A DNA stretch of 64,000 nt from J054 sp963850255 (GTDB taxonomy: Bacteria > Pseudomonadota > Gammaproteobacteria > Steroidobacterales > GCA-2729495): the NCBI GenBank assembly GCA_963850255.1, contig CAWKLL010000030.1:53887-117886 (forward strand). The letters are read 5' to 3'. How positions within the stretch are numbered: the first letter of the stretch is position 1; every line of letters begins with the position of its first letter. Positions 9,650 through 16,786 of this stretch are shown here, piece by piece. The position numbers were made by a program, and so were the translations under genes. The notes beneath the pieces were generated by a model. The model ran no database searches. It saw only the letters and a list, made by a program, of their open reading frames with translations, and had not been told where the DNA came from.

Positions 9650-10198
9650 ATGGCTGCACATGCCTGGCTGGCGGAAACACCCTGGCCCACCAAACAATTA
9701 ACCCGCGAAGAACTGCAGGGCCGAATCGAGCATTTTCTCGCCACGCACTGGATGGGCGTATTGTGCACCGTCGGCAAGAACGGGCCCATCGGTACGCCGG
9801 TGGAATACCATGGCCAGGGCCTGGATGTTTACATCCTGCCTCAGCCGGGCAGCCCCAAGGTCCAGGCAATGAAAACAAATCCAAAAGTCTGTTTTGCCGT
9901 GTATGGCGAAAACAGCGGCTGGGCCAGCGTGCACGGGGCACAGCTTTTTGGCGACGCAGTATTTATTGAGCCCGGCACGCCTGAACACGAGCAGGCCATG
10001 AGCATCTACCGCTGGGCGGCGTCCGCCGAGCAATTGGGCAAGCCGCTGGATCAACCCCCGCAGATGCCACTTATCCGCATCGAGCTGGATCGCGTGGTAT
10101 ACACCCAGCAATGGTTACGCAAGGAGGGCTATGGCCCTCGGCAGATCTGGCACAGCAATCCGGACAAAGTCGGCAAGTCGCGACAATACGGACATTGA
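9650..10198 (+). CDS. Pyridoxamine 5'-phosphate oxidase-like flavin-binding protein
   Basis: 182 residues with the split beta-barrel of the PNPOx family: an N-terminal helix (REELQGRIEHFLATHWMG), the strands LCTVGKNGPIGTPV and DVYILPQPGSPKVQAM, and KTNPKVCFAVYG. Members bind FMN, F420 or heme, and many are reductases of unknown substrate. A GGAGA lies 9 bases before the ATG. It is 11 bases upstream of the first exported SDR and probably co-transcribed with both SDRs. True vitamin B6 oxidase activity is unlikely because the substrate-binding C-terminus of PdxH is not recognisable. Confidence 0.82.
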   Translation: MAAHAWLAETPWPTKQLTREELQGRIEHFLATHWMGVLCTVGKNGPIGTPVEYHGQGLDVYILPQPGSPKVQAMKTNPKVCFAVYGENSGWASVHGAQLFGDAVFIEPGTPEHEQAMSIYRWAASAEQLGKPLDQPPQMPLIRIELDRVVYTQQWLRKEGYGPRQIWHSNPDKVGKSRQYGH

Positions 10199-10209
10199 GG
10201 AAGACAAAC

Positions 10210-11070
10210 ATGAAGATCGGTAACACCCGCATAGCTTTTGTAAGCGCACTACTGTGCCTGGCCGTGGCCGGCAACGCCCTGGCCGGCGCCCACCGCGGCG
10301 GGCCGAAACCCGAAGACATACTGCTGGACCCGAAGGTACGCACCGAGGTTACCGGCACAGTGCTGTTAACGGGCGCCAACCGCGGCATCGGCCTGGCGAT
10401 GGCAAAGAACTACGCAGAGCGCGGCTGGAAGGTTATTGCTACCGCTCGAAAACCCGACAAAGCCGATGAGTTAAACGCCGCGGCCAAACAGTTTTCCAAT
10501 ATTTCCGTTGAGCGCCTCGACGTCAACGATCAGGCCCAGGTCGATGCCCTGGCGAAGAAGTACGAGGGTACGGCCATCGACGTCCTGTTCAACAACGCCG
10601 CCATGCTCGGCGATCGCGACCGTCAGAATTTCGGCGACTATGATTTCGCACTGTTCCAGCAGGTGTTCATGACCAACGTGGCCGGACCGCTGCGGGTAGC
10701 CGAGGCCTTTGCCGCGCATGTAGAGGCCAGCGATCAGAAGAAGATCGTCGCCATGACCAGCGTTCAGGGCTCACTGACACTGATTCGTATGGCCGCGATT
10801 CAGTTCTATAACGCCAGCAAGAGCGCGCTGAATATGTCCATGCGGGCCGTATCTACCGCCGTTAAAGAGCGCGGCATTACGGTGGTGCTGATTTCGCCCG
10901 GCGCCGTGGATACCGACATGATGGCGGAGTCCATGGGCGGCCGGAAATTTCCCGGCCGTCTGATTACACCGGCGCAAAGCGCCGAGGCGGTCATCAATGT
11001 CGTCGACCAGTATGGCTTCGAGATGAGCGGCACTTATATTTCGCACGAAGGTGCGAAGATCCCATGGTGA
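10210..11070 (+). CDS. Short-chain dehydrogenase/reductase with a signal peptide
   Basis: 286 residues. The cofactor motif TGANRGIG, NNAAML (NNAG motif), the catalytic Ser in AMTSVQGS and Tyr/Lys in YNASKSAL show a complete classical SDR. The N-terminus carries a hydrophobic stretch ending in an ALAG/AHRG cleavage-like site, so the protein looks exported. That is odd for an NAD(P)-dependent enzyme. The start at 10210 has GAGGAA 7 bases upstream. It overlaps the next SDR by 7 bases. If the N-terminal stretch is not cleaved it could be a membrane anchor facing the cytoplasm. Confidence 0.9.
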   Translation: MKIGNTRIAFVSALLCLAVAGNALAGAHRGGPKPEDILLDPKVRTEVTGTVLLTGANRGIGLAMAKNYAERGWKVIATARKPDKADELNAAAKQFSNISVERLDVNDQAQVDALAKKYEGTAIDVLFNNAAMLGDRDRQNFGDYDFALFQQVFMTNVAGPLRVAEAFAAHVEASDQKKIVAMTSVQGSLTLIRMAAIQFYNASKSALNMSMRAVSTAVKERGITVVLISPGAVDTDMMAESMGGRKFPGRLITPAQSAEAVINVVDQYGFEMSGTYISHEGAKIPW

Positions 11071-12077
11071 ACGGCATGAATCGGCGCAAATTCATCGCCG
11101 CAACGGCCGCCGGGGCGGCGGTCACTAGCCTGCCGGCCTGCGGTGGGCGCGAGCCGCCCGAGCGGCCTCCAGGCATCCCACTCAGCAACTTCGGCTTTGA
11201 ATCGACAGCCGAAGACGTCACTGCCGGTCTGGATCTGTCCGGCATGACCGCACTGGTGACCGGCTCCAACTCCGGCATTGGTTACGAGACGGCGCGAGTA
11301 CTGGCGCTGCGCGGTGCCCGCGTTATCTGCGCGGCGCGCACGATCGCGAAGGCAGCGGCTACCAGCGAGAGCATCGCCGGTGACACCACAACCTCGGCCT
11401 TCGACCTGGCGGACTTCGACAGCATAGTAGCCGCCGCCGAAAAGTTACGCGCGGCCGGAACGCCCATCGACATGCTGGTGCTTAATGCCGGCATTATGGA
11501 ACTGCCCGAACTCGAGCAAGTGCGCGGCATCGAACGTCAGTTCACCGTCAATCACCTCGGCCATTTCATTCTGACTCACCAGCTACTCGAACTGGTGCAG
11601 GCTGCCCCGGCCGGACGCGTGGTGGTGGTGAGCAGCGGCCAGGCTACCCGCAATGCACCACCGGAAGGGATTCAGTTCGACAACCTGTCCGGCGAGGCAG
11701 GCTACGAGCCCGGCCAGGCTTACGGCCAGTCAAAGCTGGCCAACGCCTTGTTCTCGCTGGAACTCGCCGAGCGGCTGGGCAACGGCTCGACCACTTCGAA
11801 CGTGCTGCGGCCAGGGGTTATCCCGACCAACCTGGGCCGGCATATGCCGTTCTGGAAACCACTGTTGCTGAAGACGGTGGGTATGGCCTTTACCAAAACC
11901 ATTCCGCAGGGCGCCGCCACTACCTGCTACGTGGCAGCCTCGCCAATCATTGCTGATGTGCGCGGTCAGTTTTTCGAAGACAGCAACCCGATTGTTGCCG
12001 GCGGATTTACCGAGGATCGAGAGATGGCCAAGCGGCTTTGGACGGTCAGCGAAGAACTGACAGCCGGCTACATTTAG
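11064..12077 (+). CDS. Short-chain dehydrogenase/reductase with Tat-type lipoprotein signal
   Basis: 337 residues from the ATG at 11064, or 333 from the ATG at 11076. The N-terminus reads NRRKFIAATAAG with a hydrophobic stretch and SLPACGG. That is a twin-arginine motif plus a lipobox-like Cys, and implies export of a folded, cofactor-loaded enzyme. The SDR core is complete: TGSNSGIG, LNAGIM, a catalytic Ser in VVVSSGQ and YGQSKLAN. A long tail after the core resembles retinol-dehydrogenase-like SDRs (WW-domain oxidoreductase type). It overlaps the upstream SDR by 7 bases, so translation is likely coupled. The substrate is unknown. Confidence 0.9.
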   Translation: MVNGMNRRKFIAATAAGAAVTSLPACGGREPPERPPGIPLSNFGFESTAEDVTAGLDLSGMTALVTGSNSGIGYETARVLALRGARVICAARTIAKAAATSESIAGDTTTSAFDLADFDSIVAAAEKLRAAGTPIDMLVLNAGIMELPELEQVRGIERQFTVNHLGHFILTHQLLELVQAAPAGRVVVVSSGQATRNAPPEGIQFDNLSGEAGYEPGQAYGQSKLANALFSLELAERLGNGSTTSNVLRPGVIPTNLGRHMPFWKPLLLKTVGMAFTKTIPQGAATTCYVAASPIIADVRGQFFEDSNPIVAGGFTEDREMAKRLWTVSEELTAGYI

Positions 12078-12082
12078 CGACT

Positions 12083-12502
12083 TTATTCGACCAGCGGCGG
12101 CAATTCTTTATCGCGCGGTACGAAGCGCACAGCCAGACCGTTGTTACAGTAACGCAAACCCGTCGGCGCCGGACCGTCATTAAACACATGACCCTGGTGA
12201 CCGCCACAACGCGCGCAATGGTATTCGGTGCGCGGCAGAATCAGTTTGAAGTCACGCCTGGTTTCGATGTTCTCCGCAGCCAGTGGCTGAAAGAAACTCG
12301 GCCAGCCGGTTCCACTGTCGAATTTGCCGCTGGTTTCGAATAGCGGCAGGTTACAGGCCGCACAAACAAAGGTGCCATCGCGCTTTTCGTCATTCAGTGG
12401 ACTGGTGCCGGCGCGCTCGGTGCCCTCCTCAAACAGGATGTTATAACGATCGGACTCCAGCGCCGTCCGCCAGTCCTGTTTTGGTTTAGAGAGCTTGTCC
12501 AT
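12083..12502 (-). CDS. msrB: Peptide-methionine (R)-S-oxide reductase MsrB
   Basis: 139 residues from the ATG at 12502, the normal MsrB size; the frame opens further back at 12562 inside the upstream gene. It reduces methionine-R-sulfoxide in proteins. Zinc-site CxxC pairs appear in FVCAACNLPLF and YHCARCGGH, FDSGTGWPSF is the family hallmark, and the catalytic Cys sits in RYCNNGLAVRF. There is no signal peptide, so it is cytoplasmic. The start overlaps the 3' end of the LEA-type lipoprotein gene by 17 bases, indicating one operon. Confidence 0.95.
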   Translation of the reverse strand: MDKLSKPKQDWRTALESDRYNILFEEGTERAGTSPLNDEKRDGTFVCAACNLPLFETSGKFDSGTGWPSFFQPLAAENIETRRDFKLILPRTEYHCARCGGHQGHVFNDGPAPTGLRYCNNGLAVRFVPRDKELPPLVE

Positions 12503-12953
12503 TACCTGCACCCAGTAGTCCACTTTCTTCGACACGAATGGCCGGCAGCATGGCACCGACATCCAGTTTAGCCTGCAGTCGGTATTCCACCTGGCCTCCC
12601 TGTTTGGTCATTAATGCGTTGACGAAACGCATGGCATCAAGGAGGCTGACTGCAGCGGTGACTTTAAACTCTGCCTCACCATAGCCGGGCACCACCGGCA
12701 AATCATTGGCCGCGCCTTCAACAATCTGGTAGTCATCCAACGATACCTGGTAGGACACACCGCGCAGTTTCAGCGCGTCAGCGTTGGGATTAACCACGCG
12801 CAAACCGATCTGAAAACGTGGCGCCAGGCCCTCAGAGGGCAAAGGCTGAAATGAGGTTACCTGCACGCTGGGGGTTTCAAAGCCTGGCTTGAGTGAGGCA
12901 CAGGCTGAAAGCATGCAGACCAGCAAAATACTGCTTACGCGGAGAATCTTCAT
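12486..12953 (-). CDS. LEA type 2 / WHy-domain lipoprotein
   Basis: 155 residues. The signal peptide ends in the lipobox LSAC, followed by a LEA_2 (water stress and hypersensitive response, WHy) domain with FQIGLRVVNPNADALKLRGVSYQVSLD. Bacterial members are small periplasmic lipoproteins, possibly involved in stress or envelope stability; the role is not established. It overlaps msrB and diverges from cytochrome c with only 21 bases between the start codons. A TATACT lies exactly 6 bases before the ATG, so the mRNA is predicted to be leaderless. Confidence 0.88.
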   Translation of the reverse strand: MKILRVSSILLVCMLSACASLKPGFETPSVQVTSFQPLPSEGLAPRFQIGLRVVNPNADALKLRGVSYQVSLDDYQIVEGAANDLPVVPGYGEAEFKVTAAVSLLDAMRFVNALMTKQGGQVEYRLQAKLDVGAMLPAIRVEESGLLGAGNGQAL

Positions 12954-12959
12954 CGGCGC

Positions 12960-12967
12960 AGTATAAT
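12960..12967. promoter_or_regulatory. Symmetric bidirectional -10 element
   Basis: AGTATAAT gives TATAAT on the + strand (12962-12967), 7 bases before the cytochrome c ATG, and TATACT on the - strand (12965-12960), 6 bases before the lipoprotein ATG. The start codons are 21 bases apart, so neither gene can have a normal leader. The -35 matches are poor on both sides (TTAGGA is the best on the - strand). Overlapping opposed -10 elements are a known class of bacterial bidirectional promoter; use here is inferred. Confidence 0.6.
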
Positions 12968-12974
12968 CCCCCCC

Positions 12975-13382
12975 ATGAATATTCCTAAGCTATTACTACT
13001 GCTCGTTTTCTTCATTGCGGGCCTCGCCAATGCCACCGAGGTGGTTCGCTACAGCGGCGAGGAAAACTTTCAGCGCCTGTGCGCTGCCTGCCATGGCAGC
13101 GGCGGCCAGGGCGACGGCCCGGTGGCCGAGGTACTCAGTGTGCCGGTGCCGGACCTGACCCGCCTAGCACAGCGCAATGGAGGCGAGCTTCCTCGTGAAA
13201 CGCTAAAGCAGCAAATCGACGGACGCGATCGCATTAGCGCCCACGGCACTCAGCAAATGCCGGTCTGGGGCTACGAATTCTGGATTGACGAGGGCGCCGG
13301 TGCGTTCTCCGAACAACGTGTGTCAGAAACCCTCGACGACCTGGTTGCCTATCTGGCTTCGATTCAGAGAACTTGTCCCTAG
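12975..13382 (+). CDS. Mono-heme c-type cytochrome
   Basis: 135 residues with a signal peptide (MNIPKLLLLLVFFIAGLANA). The heme-binding CAACH is followed by GSGGQGDG and a likely distal Met in QQMPVWGYEFW. It is a periplasmic electron carrier of cytochrome c class I type. No oxidase or dehydrogenase gene is adjacent, so its partner is unknown. The ATG lies 7 bases after a perfect TATAAT and no Shine-Dalgarno is present, suggesting a leaderless mRNA. Confidence 0.92.
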   Translation: MNIPKLLLLLVFFIAGLANATEVVRYSGEENFQRLCAACHGSGGQGDGPVAEVLSVPVPDLTRLAQRNGGELPRETLKQQIDGRDRISAHGTQQMPVWGYEFWIDEGAGAFSEQRVSETLDDLVAYLASIQRTCP

Positions 13383-13468
13383 AGAGTCCCTCCGTCGCAG
13401 CGCTCTGACCACGGCCGGTGCGCGATTAGAAACACTGCCCGGACAAATTATCGCCCGGTCCGCCTGAC

Positions 13469-13882
13469 TCAGCGCACGGACGCGGGCGGCGGCGCTTGCA
13501 CTGTCGCCGGCAAAACCCCATCGCCCGACATTAGCGGATTACAGTTCTTAATGGTTACCCGGCCCTCCAGCAGATTACCCTTGGAGTACTCGCTGAAAAT
13601 GCATTCATTCTTTACCGGGTCATAGTTTTCTATCCACAGGTTATCGTCTTTCCAGGTAGCGGTGATGTGATACTGCCCCTTGGGTACGCTCACGTTCATC
13701 ACGCCACCGTAACGCTTGACGAATATTTGCTGAAAATAAAAGAAATAGGCAGCCCAGCCGACAAACAGCACCAGCAGTGCGGTAATGATTGCGCCTTTCC
13801 AGTTGTTAAAACGCGCGCCAAACAAATAAACGAGCGCCAGCGCTGCGGCGAATACCACAGCCCAATAGAGATACGTAACCAA
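13469..13882 (-). CDS. Small membrane protein of unknown function
   Basis: About 137 residues and unrecognised. Two hydrophobic helices at the N-terminus (TYLYWAVVFAAALALVYLFG and IITALLVLFVGWAAYFFYF) are followed by a soluble part with NVSVPKGQYHIT and ENYDPVKNECIF. The best start is a TTG at 13882 because AAGGAG lies 6 bases upstream and the membrane helix begins at once; the open frame continues to 13948 over the neighbouring gene. The tail is Pro/Ala-rich. It follows the SnoaL-like gene on the same strand by 4 bases. Confidence 0.62.
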   Translation of the reverse strand: MVTYLYWAVVFAAALALVYLFGARFNNWKGAIITALLVLFVGWAAYFFYFQQIFVKRYGGVMNVSVPKGQYHITATWKDDNLWIENYDPVKNECIFSEYSKGNLLEGRVTIKNCNPLMSGDGVLPATVQAPPPASVR

Positions 13883-13886
13883 AGTC

Positions 13887-14300
13887 TTACTCCTTTTTGC
13901 TACACAATGGCCCGACGATCTGCTCGGCTCCGGGCAGGCTGTAGTCACGCCACACTGCGATGCGGCCTTGCTTAATCACTAACAGTCCAACGACGTGAAA
14001 ATGCGTATCGAGCTCACCGTCGGGCGCATAGTAATCCTCGGTTCGCTCATGAATCACCACGGAGCCCATGGCTTCCAGGCGACAAATTCTAAATTCAATT
14101 CGAGCAAACTTGGCCATGAATCGGCCGACGGCCTCGCGCACCTCGGCCGGGCCCTGCTTCACGGGTCCGCCTTCGTAAATCATGTAGCGAACATCGGCGG
14201 CCAGCAGAGCAATCAGGCCATCCAGATCTCGCGCCGACCAGGCGCGATTGAAAGCTTCAGTCAGTGCAGCATTCTGCTGCTCAAGGGGCGCGAGATCCAA
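13887..14300 (-). CDS. NTF2/SnoaL-like domain protein
   Basis: The domain covers about 137 residues: ALTEAFNRAWSARDLDGLIALLAADVRYMI, EVREAVGRFMAKF, VVIHERTEDYY and HFHVVGLLVIKQGRIAVWRDY. This is the limonene-epoxide-hydrolase/ketosteroid-isomerase-like cone fold. The start is uncertain. The frame opens at 14426 inside the methyltransferase gene, but the domain only begins near a TTG at 14300, just after the methyltransferase stop, and no clear Shine-Dalgarno is seen. No signal peptide. The activity is unknown. Confidence 0.72.
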   Translation of the reverse strand: MDLAPLEQQNAALTEAFNRAWSARDLDGLIALLAADVRYMIYEGGPVKQGPAEVREAVGRFMAKFARIEFRICRLEAMGSVVIHERTEDYYAPDGELDTHFHVVGLLVIKQGRIAVWRDYSLPGAEQIVGPLCSKKE

Positions 14301-14304
14301 GACG

Positions 14305-15252
14305 TCAGCGATATCGCAAACGCTTGCAGAAATGCACGTCGCATTCACCGCAGCGAGGGGTCTCTCCACACAAGGCCGAGGCAGTATCGCTGGCAAAATA
14401 GCGCAGCGCAGCTTCTGCGCCGTCACCCGCGACGGCAGCCCACTGGCTCAGCAGCGCTGCGGCCTGGCCGGGCTCGGGTACCCGGTGGGTAATACCCAGA
14501 CGACCAGGACCCAGCAGGCGCGCCAGCAGTTCATCTGGCACTTCGGCAAAATCGTCGGGCCGAACCGGCTGGGCATGCCGCTCAAGAGTCCGGCGGACCT
14601 GGGCCAGCAACTCCTGCGGTTGCCAATGCGCCTGGTTGCGACGAAACCAGTAATACGCCTGGGACATGCTGCCACCAACCATTTTGGGCAAGTCTTCAAA
14701 CTCTTCGCGCGCGAAAAACCGCTCCTGGAACTCGGGCGCGAAAAAATCCTTGATCTGTTCGCGGCTTCTTCGGTTGGGTCCGACTTTGCCATTGGGCTGA
14801 CTGGGAAAACTGGGATGCCAGTGCAGCAGGACAAAATCACCGTGCTCAGCTACCGCGTCTATGATTCGTTCGCGATAGGCCGGGTAGCGAAGCGGGTCCA
14901 TGTTGTGCAGCAGGCCGTGGTCGAGCACCAGGTCAAAGGGCTGTTCCAGCTGCCACTCAGTAATGTCTGCCTCGACGGGCGTCACCGCAACGCCAGCCTG
15001 CTCAGCACGCTTCTGGGTGAATTCCAGTGCCTTGGGTACGAAATCGAGTGCGGTAACATCCCAGCCACGCTGCGCCAGGTAAACCGAGTCGGTACCGGCA
15101 CCGCAGCCGATATCCAGGGCGCGACCGGCCGGACGTTGCTTGCACAGCTCGGCCAGAAACAGAGTGGGCTCATCGTGAGACCAGGGCAGCTGACTCCAGT
15201 CCTTGGCCCATTCGTAGGTTTGCAGGAAAGTATCTTTTTCGTGTGTGCTCAT
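14305..15252 (-). CDS. Class I SAM methyltransferase with four-Cys C-terminal tail
   Basis: 315 residues. The N-terminal half is a standard SAM methyltransferase: ALDIGCGAGTDSVYLAQ (motif I), VTALDFVPKAL (motif II) and FDLVLDHGLLHNM. After residue 200 the protein continues for over 100 residues and ends with C295-x5-C301-x2-C304-x4-C309. This resembles the iron-sulfur loop at the end of endonuclease III (Cx6Cx2Cx5C) but is one residue shorter in two gaps. A metal site is inferred. The ATG at 15252 is preferred over a TTG six bases earlier. TAAGGT lies 6 bases before it and may be a -10 or part of a weak ribosome site. Confidence 0.83.
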   Translation of the reverse strand: MSTHEKDTFLQTYEWAKDWSQLPWSHDEPTLFLAELCKQRPAGRALDIGCGAGTDSVYLAQRGWDVTALDFVPKALEFTQKRAEQAGVAVTPVEADITEWQLEQPFDLVLDHGLLHNMDPLRYPAYRERIIDAVAEHGDFVLLHWHPSFPSQPNGKVGPNRRSREQIKDFFAPEFQERFFAREEFEDLPKMVGGSMSQAYYWFRRNQAHWQPQELLAQVRRTLERHAQPVRPDDFAEVPDELLARLLGPGRLGITHRVPEPGQAAALLSQWAAVAGDGAEAALRYFASDTASALCGETPRCGECDVHFCKRLRYR

Positions 15253-15668
15253 GCTCAAACCTTAGCAGACCGAAAACAAAAAGGCCGGAGCCCTGACGGG
15301 CCCCGGCCGAATTTTTCCCCTTATTAATTCTTAAATTCTTATTTTTTTGCTCGCTTCGCCCGCAGGCGAGGCCCGATTCATCCGTAACAACCCGCTGGCT
15401 CCTTACGAAACCGGCCGATGGCGCAGATCGGGATTCTCCAGGAATCACCGTCGCGGTTTTTTGATCGGCCCTGGCAGAGTAGCCTTGGGCGAACCGGTAA
15501 AAAGAAACTGCCCGGGACACTGAACACTTGCAACGAAATATTTTTATGTAAAACTCCAGGCCCGGTATTTCAGGGACTTGCACTGGTTCTCTGGTCCGGT
15601 TTGTTAATAGCAGCTTGCACTGGCGCGTGGGTTTAGCGCGCCGTTTAGCAGCAAAAAGGCCGCATAGC
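15253..15668. other. Gene-free gap with a terminator and possible small RNA
   Basis: Four hundred bases without a convincing protein frame. On the - strand, toward the methyltransferase, the sequence holds GC-rich inverted repeats (one near 15350-15375), an A-rich stretch with AATAAG and several GGA triplets, and then the terminator at 15283-15308. The part near 15530-15555 is AT-rich and could carry promoters in either direction. I could not match it to tmRNA, 6S, RNase P or SRP RNA signatures. Confidence 0.4.
15283..15308 (-). terminator. Strong bidirectional intrinsic terminator
   Basis: An 11-base arm GGCCGGAGCCC pairs with GGGCCCCGGCC around a 4-base loop, with one mismatch. On the - strand it is followed by TTTTTGTTTTC, on the + strand by GAATTTTT. 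It lies only about 30 bases before the methyltransferase start on the - strand, so it either ends an upstream small transcript or attenuates the methyltransferase gene. No + strand gene ends nearby. Confidence 0.75.
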
Positions 15669-16148
15669 ATGATCAGATTTTCGCTTGTCACCTGCTTTTT
15701 GAGCATTTTGCTTAGCACGGCAGTGGCCGAGGATAAGCCTTGGTCTACGGCGGACTGGCCGGAATACCTCGCTTTTTTGGAATCGCTGAAAGATCTGCCT
15801 GATCAGGAATTGGCCACCATCACCGGATCACCGCAGGTGGTGTATGGCTTTCTATTGGCTGCGGGCGAGGTTCTGGACGCCATTGCTCTGAGTGAAGACA
15901 TTTCTGCCTACCCGATCCCGGCGCGCCGCCATGCCCATCGTTGCGCTTATCGCTATTTGTCCGACCGGCTGACCTATCAGTATGGCCCCGGCAACACACT
16001 GGAAGAATGGCCCTACGCAGGCGTGGTGGTGGTTGCGCAATCAGCCTTCGATGATTGCCTGGTAATCAATATTGAGTCAGAAGACGCCGACGATCCGGCG
16101 CGGACTCGCTACCTGCGCTTTTTGCCGGGTACTAACCGCGGTGATTAG
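15669..16148 (+). CDS. Exported protein of unknown function
   Basis: 159 residues, not recognised. A signal peptide (MIRFSLVTCFLSILLSTAVA) is followed by a mostly helical acidic domain with WPEYLAFLESLKDLPDQEL, a central ARRHAHRCAYRYLSDRL segment and VVVVAQSAFDDC. Two Cys residues of the mature part could form a disulfide. The start at 15669 is the only ATG that gives the signal peptide. The frame is open from 15615. The next gene begins 35 bases downstream on the same strand. Confidence 0.65.
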   Translation: MIRFSLVTCFLSILLSTAVAEDKPWSTADWPEYLAFLESLKDLPDQELATITGSPQVVYGFLLAAGEVLDAIALSEDISAYPIPARRHAHRCAYRYLSDRLTYQYGPGNTLEEWPYAGVVVVAQSAFDDCLVINIESEDADDPARTRYLRFLPGTNRGD

Positions 16149-16183
16149 GCGACGCGATCCAGCCGGCCCACGCGAAAGATTCT

Positions 16184-16786
16184 GTGCAAGTTACTAAAAA
16201 AACCGGATCGAGCAGATGGATACGTTTGCCGGTGAGGCTATCAACATTTATTTATCGGTTGTCCAACTTCTTTAGTCTGGCGCTGATCACGGCCCTGTAT
16301 GCATTCTTCCTGATCAATGTAATGCCTGCGCAAAGCGTCGACAGCCAGGCCTATGCCGGCGACTGGGGGGCACCCGACGGACATTTCTACTACGACGCCG
16401 ATGAACTCTATCGCGAGCTGGCCAACTGGGATGCCGCCGGTCGCGCTGACTACATCGATTTCAGGTTAAGCCTGGACATAGTCTGGGCGATTGCCTATGC
16501 GGGCTTTTTGATGATCCTGATCAGCATAGCCCTGCGCAGCGCCTATCCTGCTAATGATCGTCGCCGGCTGTGGAATCTCGCACCACTGTTGCCCATGTTC
16601 TGCGACTACCTGGAAAACGCCCTGGGCATTGTGCTGGTCGCCAACCACGGCCTGCGACTGGATATCCTCGCCAATTTCGCCAGCGCGGTAACCGCGCTGA
16701 AATGGATCAGCCTGGTGGCCGCTCACGCTGTCCTGCTTTTTGCTCTGGCTGCGGCGGCGTTATCATTGCGACGTGAGCAGCAATAA
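16184..16786 (+). CDS. Four-helix integral membrane protein of unknown function
   Basis: 200 residues starting with GTG at 16184. Four hydrophobic segments are visible (SLALITALYAFFLINVM, IVWAIAYAGFLMILISIAL, LAPLLPMFCDYLENALGIVL and WISLVAAHAVLLFALAAAAL) with a periplasmic loop rich in Asp and Tyr between the first two. The CDYLEN motif in the third helix is notable for charged residues inside the membrane. The family is not recognised. It overlaps the start of the PLP decarboxylase gene by 14 bases. Confidence 0.68.
   Translation: MQVTKKTGSSRWIRLPVRLSTFIYRLSNFFSLALITALYAFFLINVMPAQSVDSQAYAGDWGAPDGHFYYDADELYRELANWDAAGRADYIDFRLSLDIVWAIAYAGFLMILISIALRSAYPANDRRRLWNLAPLLPMFCDYLENALGIVLVANHGLRLDILANFASAVTALKWISLVAAHAVLLFALAAAALSLRREQQ

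Noticed and set aside
14248..15327. A 359-codon + strand frame over the methyltransferase gene
   Set aside because: It is a shadow of the methyltransferase and SnoaL-like genes on the - strand, without a ribosome site or domain.
15253..15668. tmRNA, 6S RNA, SRP RNA or RNase P RNA in the gap
   Set aside because: None of the conserved cores of these RNAs was found on either strand.
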